DNA of 64,000 bases from Lachnocurva sp029100405 (GTDB taxonomy: Bacteria > Bacillota > Clostridia > Lachnospirales > Lachnospiraceae), in contig JBJYZC010000005.1 of NCBI GenBank assembly GCA_046263755.1, positions 1-64,000 of the forward strand, in the 5' to 3' direction. Positions 32,680-41,695 of this stretch are shown in pieces. A program made the position numbers and the translations under genes. The notes under the pieces were generated by a model. That model was not told where the DNA came from, made no database searches, and was given only the letters and a program-made list of their open reading frames with translations. The first letter of the stretch is position 1, and each line of letters opens with the position of its first letter.

Positions 32680-34056
32680 TTAGTTGGCATGAGCCAGTTT
32701 CCACTGCTCGGACCAGCCATTTACGAAAGCAGTCTTAACTGCATCCCAGTCGCCGGATCCATTGGTATAAGCAGTCAGAGCGGTTACAAAGCCCTTTCTC
32801 CAATCATCTACGTTCGGTGTAGCATTGAATGCCCACTGAATATTGGTCTTACCATCTGCAACATACTTGTTAGCTGCCTTCAGGAAAGGATTGGGACTCT
32901 CATAGTCACCGGTCATGGTATCATAAGGTGCTGCCAGACCAAGCTTGTTCATAGCTGCCTTACCTTCGTCATCGGTGATCAGCCAGTTGATGAAGTCGAT
33001 GGAAGCCTTCTGATCTGCTTCAGAAGCCTTGGCATTTACTGCCCAGCAGTTCTCAGTACCAGAGCAAAGGCCCTGATTTGCATCATCAACACCAAAGTAG
33101 ATCGGCATCATGGAAACATCGGATTCCTTCAGAGTATAACCATTCTCATCAGCCTTGGTGATCAGAGGATCATATTCCCAGGAACCATTCTGATAGAATA
33201 CAGCCTGGCCGGTACCGAACTCAGACTCAGCATTGTAAGAACCGGAATCCAGTGTCTTTACATCAGCTGCAGAATCCTTTACATAGGCATCCCAGATGGT
33301 CTTGTAGTTATCCAGGTACTTGCCTGTTACGGTATCCTGACCTGCAGTAATATCGGAAAGACCTGCATCCTTGAACTCATAGTAGAGAGGAAGGTTTACA
33401 AGATGTCCGGAGAATCTCCAGGAAGAACCATCATCCAGGCCTGCGCTTGCAAAAGCTTCGGTCAGGTTTTCACATCCCGGCTGCTTCTTCAGTTCATCGA
33501 CACGCTTCTGGATATCATCCGCAACCTTAACCAGTGTAGCCTGATCCTTGATATCATCAACAGAAGAAACAACTGCATTCGGGAGCTTTGTGTAAGCAGT
33601 AAGAATGGTCTTGTTGTAGATCAGACCGAAGGTCTCGAATGTATTCGGGATAGCTGCGACCTTGTCGTTGTACTTAATGGCAAGAGTCTGATCGGACAGA
33701 TGCTTGTAAGCTTCTGTTGTAGAAAGATCCAGTGTGTACTTATCCCAAGTCTTTGCTGCTGTTACATTTCCGATGTTGAAGATGGTCGGTGCATTCTTCT
33801 TAGCCATCTCAGACTTCATGGTGCTGTCGTACTTTCCGCTTGCTGCGGTAAGGACCTTGACCTCTACACCCTTCTCCTTAGTATACTGCTTTGCAACCTT
33901 CTGCCAGTCGCTGTCGTTCTCAGGTTTGAAGTTTAAGAGATAAACCGAACCGGAACCCTTCTTAGAAGAAGTTTTAGATCCTGTGGATCCGCATCCTGCA
34001 AGAGTTGTTAAGGCCATGGCAGTCAAAAGAACGCCACTAATAAGCTGCTTTTTCAT
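32680..34056 (-). CDS. Maltodextrin-type extracellular binding lipoprotein
   Basis: This 458-residue family-1 sugar-binding protein carries a signal ending in the lipobox LTTLAGCGST (Cys22) and a Ser/Lys-rich linker. The two-lobed domain has VFYQNGSWEYDPLI and the late NCWAVNAKASEADQKASIDFINWL segment typical of CUT1 receptors. It is first in the operon and would deliver maltooligosaccharides to the MalF/MalG channel. Oligosaccharide specificity is inferred from malQ. Confidence 0.9.
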   Translation of the reverse strand: MKKQLISGVLLTAMALTTLAGCGSTGSKTSSKKGSGSVYLLNFKPENDSDWQKVAKQYTKEKGVEVKVLTAASGKYDSTMKSEMAKKNAPTIFNIGNVTAAKTWDKYTLDLSTTEAYKHLSDQTLAIKYNDKVAAIPNTFETFGLIYNKTILTAYTKLPNAVVSSVDDIKDQATLVKVADDIQKRVDELKKQPGCENLTEAFASAGLDDGSSWRFSGHLVNLPLYYEFKDAGLSDITAGQDTVTGKYLDNYKTIWDAYVKDSAADVKTLDSGSYNAESEFGTGQAVFYQNGSWEYDPLITKADENGYTLKESDVSMMPIYFGVDDANQGLCSGTENCWAVNAKASEADQKASIDFINWLITDDEGKAAMNKLGLAAPYDTMTGDYESPNPFLKAANKYVADGKTNIQWAFNATPNVDDWRKGFVTALTAYTNGSGDWDAVKTAFVNGWSEQWKLAHAN

Positions 34057-34113
34057 AAATACCCTCCAATCATGAAAACCGCTTGTTTTAAGAATTCCCG
34101 TTTCTTTTTACTC

Positions 34114-34163
34114 GGGAACGTTTCCTATGTCTGCATAGTATCACCCATTGGTAACGTTTTCAA
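34114..34163 (-). promoter_or_regulatory. Maltodextrin operon promoter overlapping a cre-like and a second operator
   Basis: On the minus strand TTGAAA (plus 34158-34163) and TACTAT (34135-34140) are 17 bases apart. The -35 lies inside TTGAAAACGTTACCAA (34148-34163), which fits the CcpA cre consensus at every fixed position. A second AACGTT palindrome, GGGAACGTTTCC at 34114-34125, lies just after the start site, and a looser copy at 34180-34191. Repression by a LacI-family regulator (CcpA and/or a MalR) is the natural reading. Confidence 0.75.
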
Positions 34164-34228
34164 TTCTTTTTTTGGCGCCGGGAACGATTTCGTGAAATCA
34201 TTACAAATTTGAGCCCTGTTTTTTGTAC

Positions 34229-34264
34229 AAAAATAACCCGACATCGAATGCAAACGATGCCGGG
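34229..34264 (-). terminator. Terminator after the DUF624 gene
   Basis: CCCGACATCG at 34237-34246 pairs with CGATGCCGGG at 34255-34264 (one mismatch), with a T-rich tail on the minus strand. It is about 160 bases past the DUF624 stop; nothing convincing was found in between. Confidence 0.75.
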
Positions 34265-34426
34265 CTGTAAAGTTTTGACAAATATGAAATTATTCTTTTA
34301 GGCATTCTGACAGATTGCAGTAATTCATTCCCGGGAAGATCAGAGGGAACGTTTTCCAAAACGGATCTCTTTTGCTCGAAGAAATCGTTCATTTTTTCTC
34401 TGTTACAGGATCTCCCTCCGAAAAAC

Positions 34427-35086
34427 TTATGTCTCTTCCTCACTGTTCTCATCCTTTGTACTGTTCTCATCTTTTGGAATCATCTTTTGAAAGACCCTTT
34501 CGATGATCTTCACATTGATCCAGCAGATGACAGCAGGAAGAATGACCAAAAGGGCTGGTAAGACCCGCATGACCAGCACATAAGCTAAAACCAGGACCAG
34601 CATCAGAAGCAGACTCCAGCCGAAATTTCCAAGCATTAAAAGAAGTCCGTTTTTCAGACAGTGCATACTGCTGTCGACAAAGCGGGAGACGTAGGCATAG
34701 GTATATTCCTCCCAGACGATCACCATCAGAAGAAAGATCATATTCAGGTAGTATAGGATCGGAAAGATACCGCCCTGCTTCATGCCCAGACTGATGATCA
34801 GCTGGTCGATAAACATAACAGCAAAGATCACAAGATGAAAGACCCAGGCAGGTGTCGCTACACGAAAGTTGGATTTAAAAGAGTTGAAGAAAGTCCTCCA
34901 GAGATAGCCTCTCTCTTCATCCAGGACCCTCCGGACCGTATCATAGAGAGCTGCCGAAGCAGCTCCCGCCGTGACGATCGGAATACTGAAAACGATCCAG
35001 AAAAGGGTCACAAGAAATACATCGATCAGGTTCGAAAGAAAGTTCTGTAAGGGTCCGTCATATGCAAAAAAGCCTTTTATATTCAC
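34427..35086 (-). CDS. DUF624 (YesL family) membrane protein
   Basis: This 219-residue protein has about five membrane helices (for example VFLVTLFWIVFSIPIVTAGAASAALYD). The FSIPIVTAGAA segment is the DUF624 hallmark. YesL-like proteins usually travel with CUT1 sugar importers. Here the gene follows glyA by 36 bases and precedes, on the same strand, the maltodextrin operon promoter. Function is unknown. Confidence 0.88.
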   Translation of the reverse strand: MNIKGFFAYDGPLQNFLSNLIDVFLVTLFWIVFSIPIVTAGAASAALYDTVRRVLDEERGYLWRTFFNSFKSNFRVATPAWVFHLVIFAVMFIDQLIISLGMKQGGIFPILYYLNMIFLLMVIVWEEYTYAYVSRFVDSSMHCLKNGLLLMLGNFGWSLLLMLVLVLAYVLVMRVLPALLVILPAVICWINVKIIERVFQKMIPKDENSTKDENSEEET

Positions 35087-35122
35087 AAAAATCTCCTAAA
35101 ATCTTTCTGTCTGATATCAGAA

Positions 35123-36370
35123 TTAAAATCCTCCCCTCAGCGGATATTTATCCGTCAGGGTCTTAATGATTCCCTTTGCACCTTCGATTCCATCAGCACC
35201 CTGATTTACAACCATGGCAATGGCCTCTGCCACCTGATCGAAGTCTTCGGTATTCAAGCCTCTCGTTGTTGCAGCCGGTGTTCCAAGACGGATACCGGAT
35301 GTTACGAAGGGGCTCTTCGGATCGTTCGGGATCGTATTCTTATTCGCGGTGATATTGGCCTCTTCCAGGAGTTTCTCCACTTCTTTTCCGGTCTTTTCCT
35401 GAGGCGTCAGATCGATCAGGAGAAGATGGTTGTCCGTACCGCCGGAGACTACTTTCACGCCGCGCTCCATCAATCCTCTCGCCAAAGCCTTGGCATTGTC
35501 AATAATATTCTCCGCATAAACTTTGAACTCCGGCTGCAGCGCTTCTTTGAAGCAGACTGCCTTGCCTGCGATCACATGCATCAGAGGGCCGCCCTGAACG
35601 CCGGGGAAGACAGCCTTGTTAAAGTTATACTTCTCATTGCAGGCAGCGGTTGCCATGATCATTCCGCCTCTGGGACCACGCAAAGTCTTATGTGTTGTCG
35701 TTGTTACGACATCCGCATAAGGAACCGGGCTTTCATGGAGTCCTGCGGCAACAAGGCCTGCTATATGGGCCATATCCACCATAAGAACTGCTCCGACATC
35801 GTCTGCGATCTCCCGGAACTTCTTGAAATCAATGGCGCGGGCATAGGCAGATGCGCCGGCAATGATCAGCTTTGGTTTACATTTCTCTGCGATGGCACGA
35901 ACGACGTCATAATCGATATAACCATTATCATCGACGCCGTAAGGCACGCAGTTGAAGTACTTTCCGGAGAAATTGACCGGCGAGCCGTGTGTCAGATGGC
36001 CGCCCTGGTCCAGAGCCATGCCCATGAAAGTATCACCGGGCTCTAGGATCGCCATCTCAACTGCCATATTGGCCTGAGCGCCGGAATGAGGCTGGACATT
36101 GACATATTCACAGCCGAAGAGTTCTCTGGCCCGCTCTCTTGCCAGATTTTCTACGATATCGACATCTTCGCAGCCGCCGTAATAACGCTTTCCCGGATAT
36201 CCTTCTGCATATTTGTTGGTCAAAATGGAGCCCATGGCCGACATTACCGCCGGGCTGACCCAGTTTTCCGAAGCAATCAATTCAATATGGCTGGACTGAC
36301 GGTCAAACTCCTTCCGGATGGCATCTGCGATCTCAGGATCTTCCTGTTGAATATCAAGAAATGTATACAT
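35123..36370 (-). CDS. glyA: Serine hydroxymethyltransferase
   Basis: This PLP enzyme interconverts serine and glycine and feeds one-carbon units to folate. At 415 residues it has IELIASENWVSPAVM, the GEPGD-type LEPGDTFMGM segment, the PLP Lys in VTTTTHKTLRGPRGG and C-terminal IRLGTPAATTRGL. ATG 36370 is preferred over a frame reaching 36460 because of the GAGGAACTG site and the normal N-terminus. It lies 61 bases after the oxidoreductase gene. Confidence 0.97.
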   Translation of the reverse strand: MYTFLDIQQEDPEIADAIRKEFDRQSSHIELIASENWVSPAVMSAMGSILTNKYAEGYPGKRYYGGCEDVDIVENLARERARELFGCEYVNVQPHSGAQANMAVEMAILEPGDTFMGMALDQGGHLTHGSPVNFSGKYFNCVPYGVDDNGYIDYDVVRAIAEKCKPKLIIAGASAYARAIDFKKFREIADDVGAVLMVDMAHIAGLVAAGLHESPVPYADVVTTTTHKTLRGPRGGMIMATAACNEKYNFNKAVFPGVQGGPLMHVIAGKAVCFKEALQPEFKVYAENIIDNAKALARGLMERGVKVVSGGTDNHLLLIDLTPQEKTGKEVEKLLEEANITANKNTIPNDPKSPFVTSGIRLGTPAATTRGLNTEDFDQVAEAIAMVVNQGADGIEGAKGIIKTLTDKYPLRGGF

Positions 36371-36431
36371 GACAGTTCCTCTCTTTCTCTTTTCTTCTTT
36401 TTCTCCTGTTCGCACAAGAACATTTTCCTTA

Positions 36432-37415
36432 TTATACTTTTTCAAATGGAAATTGTACACCGGTCTGCATGCGAATATGATCCATAAGTTCCATCATCCG
36501 GATCGTGTCCCTGTGGCTCATGGACGGGCATTCCAGTTCGCCCTCTTCCACTGCCTGAATCATTTCCCTCACCTCATATTCATATCCTGAGATCTGCTCG
36601 GGCGCATCAATCGTCTTGGAAATCTGACGAGACAGATCATATACACTGACCTGCTTCGGATGATTGATGTTATCCACAACGAGATAACCTTCATCCCCAT
36701 GAATGATGCCCTGGCGATCCGAAATAGCCCTGGTTCCGCAGAGCAGAGTCGCCATCTTCCCGTCCGGATAGCGGAGTGTGATGCTGTCGCTCTCATCCAC
36801 ACCGGTCTCTCCGATCACTGCCTGGGCCTGGACTTGAGAAGGCTGGCCGAAGAAGATATCTGCGAAATTCAAAGTATAGACACCGACATCCAGGAGGGCT
36901 CCTCCGGCCAGCGCGGGATCATGGATCCTTTCATTCTGCCAGATATTATAAGAGAGATTCGCCGTCAGTGTCCGGAGTTCCCCGATCTGACCCTCTTCTA
37001 TGATCTTTTTGATGGTTTGATTGAAGGGCATATAGCGGGTCCAGATGGCTTCCGTAACCGGGATATCCTTCAATTTGGACAGAGTCAGGATCCTTCGGGC
37101 CTGGTCTGCATTTGCCGTAAAAGCTTTCTCACAGAGAATGGCCTTGCCGAATTTCAGGCAAAGAAGCATATGTTCATAGTGATGAGAGTGCGGTGTCGCA
37201 ATATAGACCAGATCCAGACCACTGTCCTCAAGCATATTGGCATAACCTGCATAGGCTTTGTGGATCTGGAAGCGGGCCGCAAACGCCCTTGCCTTATCAA
37301 TGTCTCTGGATGCAACCGCATAGAGAGTTACATCTTCTCCCTGTAAATGCATCTTTTGGATCGTCTCTGCCATGGTCGCTGCAATATGTCCGGCTCCAAG
37401 AATTCCAATATTCAT
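36432..37415 (-). CDS. Gfo/Idh/MocA family oxidoreductase
   Basis: This 327-residue NAD(P)-dependent dehydrogenase has the Rossmann motif GILGAGHIAATMAE, then VYIATPHSHHYEHMLLCLKFGKAILCEKAF with the conserved EK, and the C-terminal substrate domain with HDPALAGGALLDVGVY. Such enzymes usually act on sugars, inositols or dihydrodiols. The substrate cannot be told. Confidence 0.9.
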   Translation of the reverse strand: MNIGILGAGHIAATMAETIQKMHLQGEDVTLYAVASRDIDKARAFAARFQIHKAYAGYANMLEDSGLDLVYIATPHSHHYEHMLLCLKFGKAILCEKAFTANADQARRILTLSKLKDIPVTEAIWTRYMPFNQTIKKIIEEGQIGELRTLTANLSYNIWQNERIHDPALAGGALLDVGVYTLNFADIFFGQPSQVQAQAVIGETGVDESDSITLRYPDGKMATLLCGTRAISDRQGIIHGDEGYLVVDNINHPKQVSVYDLSRQISKTIDAPEQISGYEYEVREMIQAVEEGELECPSMSHRDTIRMMELMDHIRMQTGVQFPFEKV

Positions 37416-37456
37416 ATGATCCCCTTTCTAAGGACTCTCTGATCTAAAATATCCGA

Positions 37457-37500
37457 TAAAAAAACAGACGGGGCGCCTGACTGAAATGAAGCGTCCCGTC
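37457..37500 (-). terminator. Terminator after secDF
   Basis: GACGGGGCGC and GCGTCCCGTC pair with one mismatch around a 14-base loop, followed by TTTTTTT on the minus strand. Confidence 0.85.
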
Positions 37501-37514
37501 CTTATTATGATGTC

Positions 37515-39857
37515 TTATTTTGCGAAAGCCGTATTTTTCTTCTTCTTCCCGGCTTTCTTCCCCTGATTCTCCTTCTTCGATGCCTCCGTATTTCTGGCAC
37601 TCATAAGATACCAGAGTTCCGTAGCCAGACAGATGGAAGAATAGGTACCACTGATCAGTCCGATCATAAGAGGGAAGGCAAATGCGCGGATCGCGGACAC
37701 ACCGAGGATCTCCAGCATGATTACCATAACGATCGTCGTAAAGGAGGTCGACAGGGACCGGGTCAGGGTCTCAGTGATCGACCGGTCACAGAGTTCCTTC
37801 AAAGTCTCCCTGTTTCTCTTCTCCTTCTGCAGATTGGTCAGATTCTCACGGATACGGTCAAAGACAACGATGGTATCATTAATGGAATATCCGATGATGG
37901 TCAGGATACATGCAATGAAGGTTGAGCCGACACTCAGTCTTGCCAGTGCATAGACTGCCAAAGTAACAAGAACATCATGTGCCAGTGCGATCACAGCCGA
38001 GGATCCGAAGCGGATATCGCGGAAACGGAACCAGATATAAACCAGCATCAGTAGAACCGCAACGATAACTGCGATCAGAGAAGTCCGCCGCATCTCACCG
38101 GAAATGGTGGAGCTGATATTTTCATTCTGAATGGCGGATTCCTTAATTCCAAGATTCTTCTTCAGGGAAGCATTCACGGCTTCTCTTTCTTTCAGAGTCA
38201 AAGTTCTGGTCTTAATGATCACGGCCTTGTCCGAATTCACAACCGTAGCCTGTACATCCGAATCTCCGGTGACTTTCTCAAAGAGAGGAACGATCTCCTT
38301 CTCAGCCTTTGACAAGGTGTACTGTTTCTTGGTTGCAATGGTGGTAGAAGTACCGCCGGAGAACTCCAGACTGTAATTCAGGGCCTTTCCGGTCTTAGCC
38401 TTATAGACTCCCATACCGACAAAACCGGCAATGATCACTGCCAGTGAAAGGCTAAAGAAAACAACTCTCTTCTCCACGAATTTGAGACTGGGCTTTTCCA
38501 GTTTCTTCCCATAGAATTTCTCATCCCGGATACCGATAGCATAGAAAGCGCGAATCAGGGTACGGGAAATAAAGAAGGCAGTAAAAAGGGAGAGCACAAC
38601 ACCGATTGCCAGTGTTACGGCAAAGCCCCGAACCGTACCGGTACCGATCAGTCCAAGAACTGCTGCTGCAATCAGCGTTGTCATATTTCCATCGATGATC
38701 GCGGACAAGGCTTTATGGAAACCTGCTTCAATGGCAGATGCCACGGTATGCTCCAGTCCGATCTCTTCCTTGATTCTGGCGAAAATAATGGAGTTGGCAT
38801 CGACTGCCATACCGATGGACAGGATAATACCTGCAATACCCGGCAGGGTCAATGTGATGGTGAACTGGTCCAGGATCCCGATCATAAGCTCTGTATAGAG
38901 AAGCAGAGCCAGGGATGCTCCAAGTCCCAGAATCCGATAGGCAAGGATCATAAAGAGGAAAATGATCAAAATACCGATAAAGGCTGCAATCAGGGAAGTT
39001 TTTAAAGCATTGCCGCCAAGCTGTGCAGATACGACCTGAGACTGGACTTCTTTCAGATTGATCTTCAGGCCACCGATCCGGATATAAGATGCCAGCTGAT
39101 TGGCTTCATCAATATCGGACATTCCGGTAATCTGACAGTTTCCGTTGGTAATAGCCGCCTGAACGGTAGGAACGGAAACGAAACGGCCGTCATAGTAGAT
39201 ACCAATGGTCTGGCCATTCTTATAAGCTTCTGTTGTTGCATCGCCAAAAGCCTTGGTACCTTTTTTATTTAAGGAAACTTCGACGATGGGGCTCTGATTT
39301 CCGGTCGTCTGATCCTGGGTGTAACCGGCTTTTGCGGTCTTTACCTCAGTACCGGTCAGAACAATACTGCCTTCCTTTTGCAGAGATTCGATGGTCTTTC
39401 CTTCCGCAAGTTTATACTCACCGGAAGTCTGATCATAGTTATAGTTGTTATTGCCGCTGGCATCCGTTTGCTTAATGAAATAGAGATTACCGGGCGTTCC
39501 CAGTTCCTCCAGGATGGCATTGGCGTCCGATACACCGGGAATTTCGACCGTGATCCGGTTATCCCCGACCTGGTATACATTTGCCTCTGTCGTAGATGCC
39601 TTGTCAGAAAGGTCATGCTCGATACGGGACTGGAGTTTCTGAATGGTGTCCTCCATGTCCTGCTTACTCGGATGTTCCTTGTCCGCTTGGTATGTGATCG
39701 ACACACCGCCGGCCAGATCCAGGCCGAGTTTCAAGCCCTTCTTATTCCCCTTGATGGTATTCTTTATCACCCCAAAAGAGTACCAGCCCAGGAAAACAAT
39801 GATTGCGGCAATCAAGACCAAGGCCAGAATGCCGGTCTTCTTTTTCATACGTTTCAT
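37515..39857 (-). CDS. secDF: Fused protein translocase subunit SecDF
   Basis: This 780-residue membrane protein uses the proton gradient to help SecYEG export. The SecD half has a first helix, the D1 segment (GLDLAGGVSITYQ, IEHDLSDKA), a large extracytoplasmic P1 domain and the five-helix block with VDANSIIFARIKEE. The SecF half starts near residue 455 and has LEFSGGTS, YSINDTIVVFDRIRENL and TSFTTIVMV. The fusion is common in Firmicutes. Its start overlaps the maturase stop by four bases, so it is co-translated with the SCIFF cluster. The Lys-rich C-terminus is typical. Confidence 0.96.
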   Translation of the reverse strand: MKRMKKKTGILALVLIAAIIVFLGWYSFGVIKNTIKGNKKGLKLGLDLAGGVSITYQADKEHPSKQDMEDTIQKLQSRIEHDLSDKASTTEANVYQVGDNRITVEIPGVSDANAILEELGTPGNLYFIKQTDASGNNNYNYDQTSGEYKLAEGKTIESLQKEGSIVLTGTEVKTAKAGYTQDQTTGNQSPIVEVSLNKKGTKAFGDATTEAYKNGQTIGIYYDGRFVSVPTVQAAITNGNCQITGMSDIDEANQLASYIRIGGLKINLKEVQSQVVSAQLGGNALKTSLIAAFIGILIIFLFMILAYRILGLGASLALLLYTELMIGILDQFTITLTLPGIAGIILSIGMAVDANSIIFARIKEEIGLEHTVASAIEAGFHKALSAIIDGNMTTLIAAAVLGLIGTGTVRGFAVTLAIGVVLSLFTAFFISRTLIRAFYAIGIRDEKFYGKKLEKPSLKFVEKRVVFFSLSLAVIIAGFVGMGVYKAKTGKALNYSLEFSGGTSTTIATKKQYTLSKAEKEIVPLFEKVTGDSDVQATVVNSDKAVIIKTRTLTLKEREAVNASLKKNLGIKESAIQNENISSTISGEMRRTSLIAVIVAVLLMLVYIWFRFRDIRFGSSAVIALAHDVLVTLAVYALARLSVGSTFIACILTIIGYSINDTIVVFDRIRENLTNLQKEKRNRETLKELCDRSITETLTRSLSTSFTTIVMVIMLEILGVSAIRAFAFPLMIGLISGTYSSICLATELWYLMSARNTEASKKENQGKKAGKKKKNTAFAK

Positions 39858-41257
39858 TGTGTGTTCCCCTCCCCTGTTTCTTCTCCTGCATCGATTTGTG
39901 CTTCTGCAGCCTTAATCATAATGGCACATTCGATCCGCTTTCTCTGAAGCTCACAACCGATCTTATACTGACCCTTGATATCACCGGTAAAATTATAGGC
40001 ATTGGCCTGACAGCCGCCGCTGCAATAGAAGCGTGCGAAGCAGTCCCTGCAGGCCGGCTTGGCATAGACATTGCAGCACTTGAATTCATCCCGCAGAGCA
40101 TCCGCCTTGACGCCCTCAAAGACATTGCCCATCAGGAATTTTTTGTCTCCGACGAACTGATGACAGGGATAGAGATCTCCGGTCGGCGTAACTGCCAGAT
40201 ATTCGGTTCCCGAACCACATCCGGACAGGCGCTTATAGACGCAGGGACCGCCTTCGAGATCGATCATGAAATGGAAGAAATTGAATTCCTTGTCGGTCTT
40301 ATAGCGCTTCACCATTTCCTTAGCCAGCTTGTCATATTCCTCTAAAAGGATCGGTACATCTTCTTCCGTCAGTGCATAGGGGGCATCCGGCGGAGCCACG
40401 ACCGGTTCCACGGAGATCTGCTTGAAGCCTTCATCCGCTAATGCCAGTACATCCTTGGAGAAGTCCAGATTATAGTGGGTATAGGTTCCGCGAACGTAAT
40501 ACTTCTCCTGATTCCTGGATTCGGCAAATTTTTTGAACTTGGGCAGGATGATATCATAAGCGCTCTTCCCATTTCGGGTCGGACGCATCTTATCATTGAC
40601 TTCCTTTCTGCCATCGATGGAAAGCACTACATTTCCCATCTCCTTGTTGCAGAAGTCCATGATCTCGTCATTTAAGAGAAGGCCGTTGGTGGTCAGGGTA
40701 AAACGGAACTTCTTGTTATGGGCCTCCTCCTGAGAACGGCCATATTCAACCAGACGTTTTACCACATCCCAGTTCATGGTCGGCTCACCACCGAAGAAAT
40801 CGACTTCCAGATTCCGGCGATTTCCGGAATTGGCAATCAAGAAGTCCAGAGCCTGTTTTCCAACCTCATAGGACATAAGCTCGGCCTTCCTGCCGTGGTA
40901 CATGCCCTCTTCTGCAAAGCAGTATTTGCAGGAGAGATTACAGTCATGAGCAATATGCAGACAGAGAGCCTTTACTACATTGGGTCTCTTGGTAAAGTCC
41001 TCGATCTTATCCTTATAGATGTCATGGGTAAAGAGTGTCCCGTCATCGACGAGCCCGCTGACTTCGTCATAGGCTTCGAAAATGTCATTTTTGGAAACTT
41101 CAGGATATTTTTCCTGTAGGAGATCTGCGATTTCGCTTTTTTTATGATCGCTGTAAAGTGCGATCAGATCATAGGTCAGGTCATCGACCAGATGGATGGA
41201 TCCGCTGTCGATATCCATGACGATATTATATCCATTGTTTTTGTACTGATGTATCAC
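39854..41257 (-). CDS. scfB: SCIFF thioether maturase, radical SAM/SPASM protein
   Basis: This enzyme forms Cys-derived thioether crosslinks in the SCIFF peptide. Of its 467 residues, the N-terminal RRE-like region precedes the radical SAM motif CNLSCKYCFAEEG, and GGEPTMNWDVV follows. The C-terminal SPASM domain carries the extra cluster cysteines (CKYC core, then GCGSGTEY, CHQFV, CCNVYAKPACRDCFARFYCSGGC). The start is a GTG at 41257 with GAAGGG upstream. The precursor gene lies upstream and secDF overlaps downstream, the usual clostridial arrangement. Confidence 0.95.
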   Translation of the reverse strand: MIHQYKNNGYNIVMDIDSGSIHLVDDLTYDLIALYSDHKKSEIADLLQEKYPEVSKNDIFEAYDEVSGLVDDGTLFTHDIYKDKIEDFTKRPNVVKALCLHIAHDCNLSCKYCFAEEGMYHGRKAELMSYEVGKQALDFLIANSGNRRNLEVDFFGGEPTMNWDVVKRLVEYGRSQEEAHNKKFRFTLTTNGLLLNDEIMDFCNKEMGNVVLSIDGRKEVNDKMRPTRNGKSAYDIILPKFKKFAESRNQEKYYVRGTYTHYNLDFSKDVLALADEGFKQISVEPVVAPPDAPYALTEEDVPILLEEYDKLAKEMVKRYKTDKEFNFFHFMIDLEGGPCVYKRLSGCGSGTEYLAVTPTGDLYPCHQFVGDKKFLMGNVFEGVKADALRDEFKCCNVYAKPACRDCFARFYCSGGCQANAYNFTGDIKGQYKIGCELQRKRIECAIMIKAAEAQIDAGEETGEGNTQ

Positions 41258-41340
41258 TGGTACAAAATCCCTTCTAAGTGTCTTTTTGTGTCTTTATTGG
41301 CTTTCCTTTCAAATCCATGAAAAAAGCCTATTTTTTCAAC

Positions 41341-41367
41341 AAAAAAGGCCGCACAAGCCGTGCGGCC
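41341..41367 (-). terminator. Terminator between the SCIFF precursor and its maturase
   Basis: GGCCGCAC and GTGCGGCC form a perfect stem around AAGCC, followed on the minus strand by TTTTTTGTTG. It lies between scfA and scfB, so only part of the transcripts should continue, giving more precursor than enzyme. Confidence 0.88.
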
Positions 41368-41409
41368 CTTGTCCGTATGCGATGGTTCGAAATGTAAAAC
41401 CATCGGAGG

Positions 41410-41553
41410 TCAGTTCTTGTGCTCGCAGCTCTGATTACCAACGGTGCAGCTGGTCTTACATGCTGACTGGCAGGAAGTCTGGCACTCGCCGCATCCACCG
41501 GCCTTAACAGTGTTCTGAAGTCTCTTAGTGCTTAAAGTCTTCACATGCTTCAT
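41410..41553 (-). CDS. scfA: SCIFF ranthipeptide precursor
   Basis: This 47-residue peptide has a leader MKHVKTLSTKRLQNTVKAGG and a Cys-rich core with six Cys (positions 21, 24, 28, 32, 36, 43), matching the name six cysteines in forty-five. ATG 41553 has GAAGGGAG upstream; the longer frame to 41625 runs through the leader RNA. The maturase downstream crosslinks Cys to nearby residues. The biological role of SCIFF is not established. Confidence 0.96.
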   Translation of the reverse strand: MKHVKTLSTKRLQNTVKAGGCGECQTSCQSACKTSCTVGNQSCEHKN

Positions 41554-41661
41554 GATGATTCTCCCTTCTCTCGCGTCAGCGCCGGGGCCTCCCTCAGCGT
41601 TTGCACGGAATGATTGATGATTCATTTTACATCCGAATGTCTCCGAACATAAATCAATGTG

Positions 41662-41691
41662 ATTATATCACAAGTCAAAATGGACTGACAA
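41662..41691 (-). promoter_or_regulatory. scfA-scfB-secDF promoter
   Basis: On the minus strand TTGTCA (plus 41686-41691) and perfect TATAAT (41662-41667) are 18 bases apart. The leader RNA before scfA is about 100 bases. Confidence 0.8.
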
Positions 41692-41695
41692 GAAA

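Noticed and set aside
34201..34470. 89-codon minus-strand frame after the DUF624 gene
   Set aside because: It overlaps the DUF624 3' end and a terminator hairpin, has no clear ribosome site and shows no domain.
41554..41625. Longer SCIFF precursor starting at 41625
   Set aside because: The conserved SCIFF start MKHVKTL at 41553 has a strong ribosome site; the extension lies in the untranslated leader.
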